Of a DNA stretch of 64,000 nucleotides, positions 58,740 to 64,000 are shown piece by piece. Under the pieces are notes generated by a model. The model was not told the DNA's origin, did no database searches, and saw only the letters and a program-made list of their open reading frames with translations. Source of the stretch: Cereibacter azotoformans (GTDB taxonomy: Bacteria > Pseudomonadota > Alphaproteobacteria > Rhodobacterales > Rhodobacteraceae). The position numbers and the translations under genes are program-made. The stretch lies in the NCBI GenBank assembly GCA_017599285.1, contig JAGFXX010000001.1:930001-994000 (forward strand), given 5' to 3'. Each line of letters opens with the position of its first letter. Within the stretch, counting starts at the first letter, position 1.

Positions 58740-60026
58740 TCACGAGCCTTCCAGCAGGATCGAGGGCTCGCGCCGGGCGGGGCATCCCGCGCGCGGACAG
58801 ATCCGGCACGAGGTTCCCACGGGGCGCGGCTCGAAGGACGGGTCGGGCACCGCCGGCTCGATCAGCATTCCCGCCTCGCGCAGTTCGGGCCCGGAAAAGC
58901 CCGCCGGATGGCGCGGCTCGCAGAAGGCTCGGGCGCGGTAGGAGCGGCGGGCGCGGGCCGCAGGCTCGATCACCGCCTCGACCGGGCTCATCGGATGGGC
59001 CAGCGCCTCGAAGAGCGGCCAGAGCGGACAGGCGGCGCCGAACCGCGGCAGCAGGAACCCCTCGGGCGGCTTGCGGAAGACCAGCGTCCCCGACCCGTCG
59101 CAGATCACGAGGCCCGCAAGCGCGCCCGGCAGCGTCGCCATCCGCCGGAAGACGGCGAGAACCCCCACGCCGAACCGGCGGGCCACCAGCAGCGGATCGC
59201 CTTCGGCCCGGATCGCGGCGCGGAAGGCATCGAGCGGCATCACCGCCGCATCCGCCTCGGCCCGCAGGATCCAGTCGCGCGCCATCGCCCGGCCCGCCGC
59301 CGACGCCAGACCCTCGAGTTCCGGCTCGAGCAGCGCCCGCCCGCCCGGCTCCTCCAGTTCGGCCAGATGCCAGCCGCGGGCGGCAAGCCAGCCCTCCACC
59401 TCCTCCTGCGGCGCGGCGAGGCCCTGCTCCTCGTCCTCGGCGGCCGCGTCGAGATAGGCCACCAGCGCCTCGGCCCCCACCGCCAGCCGCTCGCTGTCGG
59501 TGTGGATGTTGGCATGGAAGCGCGCCCGCCAGTCCGGGTCGATGTCCTCGGTTTCGGCCAGGATCGCCGCGGTCGAGCGCACCGCGCTCACCGCCGAAAG
59601 CACCTCGTGCAGCGCCTGGCTGAGATGGGTGTCGTGGGTCAGGCGGTCGTTCAGCGCGGTGACGGTGCGTTCGAGCAGGCCCAGCCTTCGATGCTGCGCG
59701 GCCAGCATCCGCGCCCAGCCCGGAAAGCGGCCGACGAAATCCTCGACCCGGTCCAGTTCGGGCTGCTCGTCGCCGCCCGACGCGGCCGCGGCGCGCAGAT
59801 CCTCGACCAGCACCCACTCGGCCCCGGCCGAGAGCGTCTGGGCCTCGATCTTCAGCGCGCGCGCCAGCCGTCCCAGCACCTCGTCGCCGATCCGGCGGCG
59901 GTTGTGCTCGATCAGGTTGAGATACGAGGCCGAGATCCCCGCCGACCGCGCGAGATCGGCCTGCCGGAGCCCCAGCTGCAGGCGCCGCTCGCGCACCCGG
60001 CTGCCCGTGAGCGCCGTCATCGGCAT
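58740..60026 (-). CDS. ScfR/RamB-type XRE regulator (DUF2083)
   Basis: Encodes 428 residues. The N-terminal helix-turn-helix (LGLRQADLARSAGISASYLNLIEHNRRRIG) is XRE type, and the long rest includes the DUF2083 domain (LAVFRRMATLPGALAGLVICDGSGTLVFRKPPEGFLLPRFG). A C-terminal Cys407, Cys410, Cys415 group (CRICPRAGC) is typical of short-chain fatty-acyl-CoA regulators such as RamB and PccR. It may control acetate or propionate metabolism. GGGAGGGATGAACC sets the start. A palindrome lies 23-33 bases upstream (60049-60059). Confidence 0.88.
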   Translation of the reverse strand: MPMTALTGSRVRERRLQLGLRQADLARSAGISASYLNLIEHNRRRIGDEVLGRLARALKIEAQTLSAGAEWVLVEDLRAAAASGGDEQPELDRVEDFVGRFPGWARMLAAQHRRLGLLERTVTALNDRLTHDTHLSQALHEVLSAVSAVRSTAAILAETEDIDPDWRARFHANIHTDSERLAVGAEALVAYLDAAAEDEEQGLAAPQEEVEGWLAARGWHLAELEEPGGRALLEPELEGLASAAGRAMARDWILRAEADAAVMPLDAFRAAIRAEGDPLLVARRFGVGVLAVFRRMATLPGALAGLVICDGSGTLVFRKPPEGFLLPRFGAACPLWPLFEALAHPMSPVEAVIEPAARARRSYRARAFCEPRHPAGFSGPELREAGMLIEPAVPDPSFEPRPVGTSCRICPRAGCPARREPSILLEGS

Positions 60027-60048
60027 GGTTCATCCCTCCCGGCTTTAC

Positions 60049-60059
60049 AGGATCATCCT
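60049..60059. promoter_or_regulatory. Small inverted repeat near the ScfR-type promoter
   Basis: AGGATCATCCT is a perfect 5-1-5 inverted repeat 23-33 bases before the regulator start. It could be an autoregulatory site. The match is short, so chance is possible. Confidence 0.3.
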
Positions 60060-60145
60060 GCATTATCCGGGGGAAGCACAGGGCTTTTCAACCCCGCCTC
60101 GCACCGCCGTCGAGGCCGGACATTGCCGGCCCCGATGCGGCGCGC

Positions 60146-60991
60146 TCAGGCGTCGGCGATCACGTCCTGCCGCTGCCGGCCCAGCCCCTCGACACCCAGC
60201 TCGACCACGTCCCCGGCCTTCAGGAACCGGGGCGGCTTCATCCCCAGCCCCACCCCCGGAGGCGTCCCGGTCGAGATCACGTCGCCCGGATGCAGCGTCA
60301 TGAACTGCGAGAGGTAGCTGACCAGAAAGGCCACGCCATAGACCATCGTCCGCGTCGTGCCGTCCTGCATCTTCTGCCCGTTCACCGACAGCCAGAGCGA
60401 CAGGTCCTGCGGATCGGCCACCTCGTCCCGGGTCACGAGCCAGGGCCCGAGCTGGCCGAAGTTGTCGCAGCTCTTGCCCTTGGTCCACTGGCCCGACCGT
60501 TCGGCCTGGAAGGCCCGCTCGGAGACATCGTTGGCCACCGCATAGCCCGCGACATGGGTCAGCGCCTCGGCCTCAGAGACATACTTGGCCTTCCGGCCGA
60601 TGATCACGGCCAGTTCCACCTCCCAGTCGGTCTTGACCGACCCGCGCGGAATGATGATCGGATCGTTCGGGCCGCAGATCGCCGAATTGGCCTTCATGAA
60701 GATGATCGGCTCGGGCGGGACCTGCGCGCCGGTCTCGGCCGCATGGTCGGAATAGTTCAGGCCGATGCAGATGAACTTGCCGATCCCGCCCACGCAGGGG
60801 CCGAGGCGCGCATCCTCGGCCACGACCGGCAGGCCCGCCCCGTCGATCTCGCGCAGCCTGGCCAGACCCTCGTCCGACAGCGCGTCGCCCCCCACGTCCG
60901 GCAGGATGCCCGAGAGGTCGCGGATGGTGCCGTCGGTCCAGACGAGCCCGGGTCGTTCGGCCCCGGCGGGCCCATGGCGCAGCAGTTTCAT
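60146..60991 (-). CDS. FAH-family hydrolase (2,4-diketo-3-deoxy sugar-acid type)
   Basis: Encodes 281 residues of the fumarylacetoacetate-hydrolase fold. FICIGLNYSDHAAETGAQVPPEPIIFMK, DWEVELAVIIGRKAKYV with metal-binding acids, and VISTGTPPGVGLGMKPPRFLKAGD are the conserved blocks. With an SDR dehydrogenase nine bases upstream, the best fit is the hydrolase that splits 2,4-diketo-3-deoxy-L-fuconate or -rhamnonate to pyruvate and lactate. Ureidoglycolate lyase is a less likely label. Confidence 0.85.
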   Translation of the reverse strand: MKLLRHGPAGAERPGLVWTDGTIRDLSGILPDVGGDALSDEGLARLREIDGAGLPVVAEDARLGPCVGGIGKFICIGLNYSDHAAETGAQVPPEPIIFMKANSAICGPNDPIIIPRGSVKTDWEVELAVIIGRKAKYVSEAEALTHVAGYAVANDVSERAFQAERSGQWTKGKSCDNFGQLGPWLVTRDEVADPQDLSLWLSVNGQKMQDGTTRTMVYGVAFLVSYLSQFMTLHPGDVISTGTPPGVGLGMKPPRFLKAGDVVELGVEGLGRQRQDVIADA

Positions 60992-61000
60992 GGTCTCTCC

Positions 61001-61744
61001 TCAGATATTGGACCAGCCCCCGTCGATGACATGGGCGACCCCGGTGGTGTAGGCGGATTCGTCCGAGGCGAGATAGACGACGAGCGCCGCGATCTCCTCG
61101 GGGCGGCCGATGCGGCCGATGGGCTGGCGCGCCACGAAGGCGCGCCGCGCGGCCTCGTAGTCGCCGGTCGCGCGGAGTCGCTCTTCGAGCGAGGGGCTCT
61201 CGACCGTGCCGGGGCAGATCGCGTTGCAGCGGATGCCCTGCCCGATGAAGTCGGCCGCGATGGATTTGGTCAGCCCCACGACGCCCGCCTTGGTGGTGCC
61301 ATAGACGAAGCGGTTCGGCGCGGCGATGGCCGCCGAGACGACCGAGGCCATGTTGACGATCGACCCGCCGCCGCCCGCGATCATGCCGGGCAGGAAGGCG
61401 CGGCACATGCGGTACATGCCCGTCAGGTTCAGCCCGACCGAGACCTCCCAGCTCTCCTCGTCGCAGTCGAGGATCGTGCCGGAGGCGACGAATCCCGCGC
61501 AATTGAAGAGCACATCGAGCGGCCCCGCCGCCTCGACGGCATCGGCGATCGAGGCCGGATCGCGCACGTCCAGACGGCGCACCTCCAGCCCCTCGGCGGC
61601 GAGGCTTTCGAGTGCGGCCGCGTTCACATCGGTCGCCAGCACCCGCGCCCCTTCGCGCGCCATGGCGAGAGCCGAGGCCCTGCCGATCCCCTGACCCGCC
61701 GCCGTCACCAGCGCGCGCTTTCCGGTCAGCCGGCCTGAGCCCAT
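61001..61744 (-). CDS. SDR dehydrogenase, 2-keto-3-deoxy-L-fuconate type
   Basis: Encodes 247 residues of the short-chain dehydrogenase family. ALVTAAGQGIGRASALAMA is the cofactor loop, NCAGFV follows, and YGTTKAGVVGLTKS has the catalytic Tyr-x3-Lys. The start of this version is set by GGAGGAGACC. Family members closest by wording oxidise 2-keto-3-deoxy-L-fuconate. Its TGA precedes the FAH gene by nine bases. Any other sugar-acid dehydrogenase activity remains possible. Confidence 0.83.
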   Translation of the reverse strand: MGSGRLTGKRALVTAAGQGIGRASALAMAREGARVLATDVNAAALESLAAEGLEVRRLDVRDPASIADAVEAAGPLDVLFNCAGFVASGTILDCDEESWEVSVGLNLTGMYRMCRAFLPGMIAGGGGSIVNMASVVSAAIAAPNRFVYGTTKAGVVGLTKSIAADFIGQGIRCNAICPGTVESPSLEERLRATGDYEAARRAFVARQPIGRIGRPEEIAALVVYLASDESAYTTGVAHVIDGGWSNI

Positions 61745-61878
61745 GGTCTCCTCCGCTCGCAGTTCCGCCTCAGCAAAGAGCATTCCCGATGCAAGAACAA
61801 GCCTTGCCGGCGCAAAAGGGCCGGCTGATCGAAGGGCGCGCAAGAGGAACTTCTGGCTGAGACGGGATGATGCTCGGC

Positions 61879-61911
61879 AGGCTGGCCGATCCGTTCGTGA
61901 TATGCCAGCCT
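61879..61911. promoter_or_regulatory. Inverted repeat in the divergent sugar-acid promoter region
   Basis: AGGCTGGC (61879-61886) and GCCAGCCT (61904-61911) are perfect arms 17 bases apart, between the divergent SDR and dehydrogenase genes. The spacing suits an operator or a hairpin in the leader of the plus-strand gene. No regulator gene is adjacent in this window. Confidence 0.4.
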
Positions 61912-61959
61912 TTCGCCGCGGCCCCCGGGGCCGCAGGCAACGGACCGAAAGGAGACGGG

Positions 61960-62901
61960 ATGAAACGGCAACGGGTGATCGCAGTGGGCTCCTACCCCGA
62001 ATGGGACAATGAGGCGATGACGCAGAGCTTTTCCCTCACCACGGTCGCGCGGCTTGCGGATCTGGCCGACCTCGATCCCTCTCTCCGGCACGAGACCATC
62101 GCGGTGGCCTACAAGGGCGGCGCGGCTTTCGGGGCCGAGACGATGGACCTGTTGCCCGCCCTCGGGGTGATCGCGAACTTTGGCGTGGGCTACGATGCGA
62201 TCGACGTTGACGCCGCCCGCGCCCGCGGCATCCGCGTGACCAACACGCCCGATGTTCTGAACGACGACGTGGCCGATACGGCGCTGGCCATGATGCTCGC
62301 CCTCTGCCGCCGCATCCCGGACGGAGACCGCTTCGTGCGCGAAGGGCGGTGGCCAAAGGAGGACTTTCCGCTGAACCGCAAGTTCTCGGGCGGGCGGGCG
62401 GGCATCATGGGACTGGGGCGCATCGGGCGGGCCATCGCCGACCGCCTCGTGGGCTTCAGCATGGAGATCCACTACCATTCGCGCAGCGCCAAGGAGGTGC
62501 CCGCCGGCTGGATCTTCCACGCGACCCCCGAGGGGCTGGCGGCCGAGGTGGACTGGCTGGTGGTGGCCCTGGTCGGCGGAGCGGCCACCGAACGCTATGT
62601 CTCGGCCGAGGTCATCGCCTGCATGCCGCAGGACGCCGTCCTGGTGAACATCTCGCGCGGCACGACGGTGGACGAGGCCGCCCTCATCGAGGCGCTCGAG
62701 GCCGGGCGGATCGGGGCGGCGCTCGACGTCTTCCGCAACGAGCCCGACATCGACCCGCGGTTCCTGTCGCTGCCCAACGTGCTGCTGCAACCGCACCAGG
62801 GCTCGGGCACGGTCGAGACGCGCCGCGCGATGGGAGAGCTGCAACGCGCCAACATCCGCGCCTTCCTGACGGGCGAGCCGCTGCTGACCCCCGTCGCCTG
62901 A
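61960..62901 (+). CDS. D-2-hydroxyacid dehydrogenase (glyoxylate/hydroxypyruvate-reductase type)
   Basis: Encodes 313 residues. AAAGGAG upstream sets the start at MKRQRVIAVGSY. ANFGVGYDAIDVDAARARGI is the family N-terminal block, GLGRIGRAIADRL the NAD(P) site, and the catalytic Arg (NISRGTTVD), Glu (NEPDIDP) and His (QPHQGSGT) are all present. It reduces 2-keto acids to D-2-hydroxyacids. Divergent from the SDR-FAH pair and convergent with the dehydratase, it could recycle lactate, glyoxylate or glycolaldehyde-derived products of the sugar-acid route. Confidence 0.88.
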   Translation: MKRQRVIAVGSYPEWDNEAMTQSFSLTTVARLADLADLDPSLRHETIAVAYKGGAAFGAETMDLLPALGVIANFGVGYDAIDVDAARARGIRVTNTPDVLNDDVADTALAMMLALCRRIPDGDRFVREGRWPKEDFPLNRKFSGGRAGIMGLGRIGRAIADRLVGFSMEIHYHSRSAKEVPAGWIFHATPEGLAAEVDWLVVALVGGAATERYVSAEVIACMPQDAVLVNISRGTTVDEAALIEALEAGRIGAALDVFRNEPDIDPRFLSLPNVLLQPHQGSGTVETRRAMGELQRANIRAFLTGEPLLTPVA

Positions 62902-62923
62902 ACGCGGGGTTCGTGGCATGCAG

Positions 62924-62954
62924 GGCGAGGCTCATGCAGAACATGAACCTCGCC
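62924..62954. terminator. Possible bidirectional hairpin between convergent genes
   Basis: GGCGAGG (62924-62930) pairs with CCTCGCC (62948-62954), continued by CATG/CATG (62933-62936, 62942-62945) across a small internal loop. No T-tract follows on either strand. Confidence 0.4.
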
Positions 62955-62969
62955 GTGTAACCCGATGTT

Positions 62970-64000
62970 TCAATGGTTGTCCCGCGGAAGATCTCGCGCC
63001 ACACGGCGGTAAGTGGTGGCCAGCTCGATGCACCCCCCGTCGGCCAGCTGGCCCGAGAGGCGGCGATAGATTTCCTGCCACGGGGTCTGGTTGTGAAGCT
63101 CGGGCGGCTGCCATGCGGCCCGCCGCGCCTCCCATTCGGCCTCGTCCACCAGCGCATCGAGCCGGCAGCGGTTGAGGTCGAGCCGCACCCGGTCCCCGGT
63201 CTGCAGAAACGCAAGACCCCCGCCGGCCACCGCCTCGGGCGAGGCGTTGAGGATCGAGGGGCTTTCCGACGTGCCCGACTGCCGCCCGTCGCCCACCGTC
63301 GGCAGATGCGTGACGCCCTCGCGCAGCAGCGCGTCGGGCGGCTGCATGTTCACCACCTCGGCCGATCCGGGGTAGCCGATGCAGCCCACACCGCGGATGA
63401 AGAGGATCGTCGTCTCGTCGATGCCGAGCGCGGGGTCGTTGATGCGGGCGTGATAATCCTCGGGCCCCTCGAAGACCACGGCGCGGGCCTCGTGGATGCC
63501 CTCCTGTCCCGGCCGCGCGAGGAAGCGGTGCCGGAACTCGGCCGAGATCACCGAGGTCTTCATCAGAGCCGAGTCGAAGAGATTGCCCGAAAGCACGAGA
63601 AATCCAGCCTTTTCGCGCAGCGGCTCATCAACCGGGCGGATCACGCGCCGGTCGCGGCTGCGCTCGCCCTGAAGGTTGTGGCCCACGCTTTGGCCGGTGA
63701 CCGTCAGCGCATCCTCATGCAGAAGCCCCGCAGCGATCAGTTCGCCCATCACGGCCGGAACCCCGCCCGCGCGAAAGAAGCTCTCGCCCAGATACTCGCC
63801 CGCGGGCTGCATGTTCACCAGCAGCGGCACGTCGAACCCCACCTCCTGCCAGTCCTGCACCGCAAGCTCGACCCCGACATGGCGCGCGATCGCCTGCAGA
63901 TGCGGCGGCGCGTTGGTCGAGCCACCGATCGCCGAATTGACCCGGATGGCGTTCTCGAAGGCCTTGCGGGTGAGGATGTCCGACGGCTTGAGATCCTCGA
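62970..64000 (-). CDS. IlvD/EDD-family sugar-acid dehydratase (partial, C-terminal part)
   Basis: The frame runs off the right edge, so about 343 C-terminal codons are seen. The conserved NSAIGGSTNAPPHLQAIARH (complement of about 63945-63885), GQSVGHNLQGE, RPVDEPLREKAGFLVLSGNLF, VRGVGCIGYPGSAEVVNM and VGDGRQSGTSESPSILNASPEA are IlvD/EDD signatures. GCIGYPGS and the downstream DGRQSGTSESPS wording are closer to arabonate-type sugar-acid dehydratases than to IlvD itself. It would convert an L-sugar aldonate to the 2-keto-3-deoxy acid used by the neighbouring SDR and FAH enzymes. Confidence 0.88.
   Translation of the reverse strand, partial: EDLKPSDILTRKAFENAIRVNSAIGGSTNAPPHLQAIARHVGVELAVQDWQEVGFDVPLLVNMQPAGEYLGESFFRAGGVPAVMGELIAAGLLHEDALTVTGQSVGHNLQGERSRDRRVIRPVDEPLREKAGFLVLSGNLFDSALMKTSVISAEFRHRFLARPGQEGIHEARAVVFEGPEDYHARINDPALGIDETTILFIRGVGCIGYPGSAEVVNMQPPDALLREGVTHLPTVGDGRQSGTSESPSILNASPEAVAGGGLAFLQTGDRVRLDLNRCRLDALVDEAEWEARRAAWQPPELHNQTPWQEIYRRLSGQLADGGCIELATTYRRVARDLPRDNH

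Overview
This window is a dense, GC-rich stretch of an alphaproteobacterial chromosome. Gene content and order (aerobic-type cob genes under a cobalamin riboswitch, nifR3-ntrB-ntrC-ntrY-ntrX-trkA-trkH-hfq-hflX, bdhA, hemB, FnrL-like and TTG-N17 promoter signals) point to the Rhodobacter/Cereibacter group. My best guess is a Cereibacter (Rhodobacter) sphaeroides-like phototroph, but that species call is recall, not a computation. I saw no insertion sequence, prophage, CRISPR array or rRNA operon; almost all of the window reads as core chromosome.

Layout. 1-9759: cobalamin biosynthesis. A leftward operon (DUF1636 protein, cobW, cobN, cobH, cobI, cobJ) starts behind a cobalamin riboswitch (7631-7800) and its promoter. 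cobK lies in the opposite orientation between cobJ and cobL and overlaps both. nnrS-cobO runs rightward from the other side of the riboswitch. 9869-10107: two identical tRNA-Gln(UUG) genes, each with its own promoter. 10205-16260: a flavoprotein, rpe, the leftward rpsB-tsf operon with promoter and terminator, and psuK-psuG for pseudouridine breakdown. 16261-19290: 3-hydroxybutyrate dehydrogenase, a candidate small RNA with promoter, two stems and terminator, an orphan peptide-binding protein and an entericidin-like lipoprotein. 19310-26424: a tetR-MFP-RND efflux operon with a perfect 16-bp operator, then a DsbA-type oxidoreductase with a Bcr/CflA transporter. 26473-35842: mfd, a small membrane protein, hemB, a Tat lipoprotein of the SYLF family, a beta-hydroxyacid dehydrogenase and a membrane-anchored penicillin-acylase-type enzyme.

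35887-47808 is one long leftward regulatory block: nifR3(dusB)-ntrB-ntrC-ntrY-ntrX-trkA-trkH, then hfq-hflX. Both NtrC and NtrX lack the GAFTGA loop that normally contacts sigma-54. 48022-50261 holds ispD, ispF, pgpA and a CinA-type amidase, followed by tRNA-Thr, an orphan iron-type ABC permease, gapR and small genes. One of these, a DksA/TraR-like zinc-finger gene, has a near-perfect FNR box upstream.

54268-58690 is the most unusual unit. One promoter appears to drive a CheY-like single-domain response regulator, a 96-residue membrane protein, an SSS-transporter/STAC/histidine-kinase fusion, and a FliM/FliN-type flagellar-switch homologue far from any flagellar gene. A short-chain-fatty-acyl-type regulator (ScfR/RamB family) lies just upstream. 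60146-64000 is a sugar-acid catabolic module (FAH-family hydrolase, SDR dehydrogenase, D-2-hydroxyacid dehydrogenase, and an IlvD/EDD dehydratase cut by the window end), resembling non-phosphorylative L-fucose, L-rhamnose or L-arabinose pathways.

The main candidates for something undescribed are the transporter-kinase/CheY/FliM-like operon, the two-stem small RNA at 17139-17215, the antisense-nested cobK, and the FNR-boxed DksA-like/62-residue gene pair.
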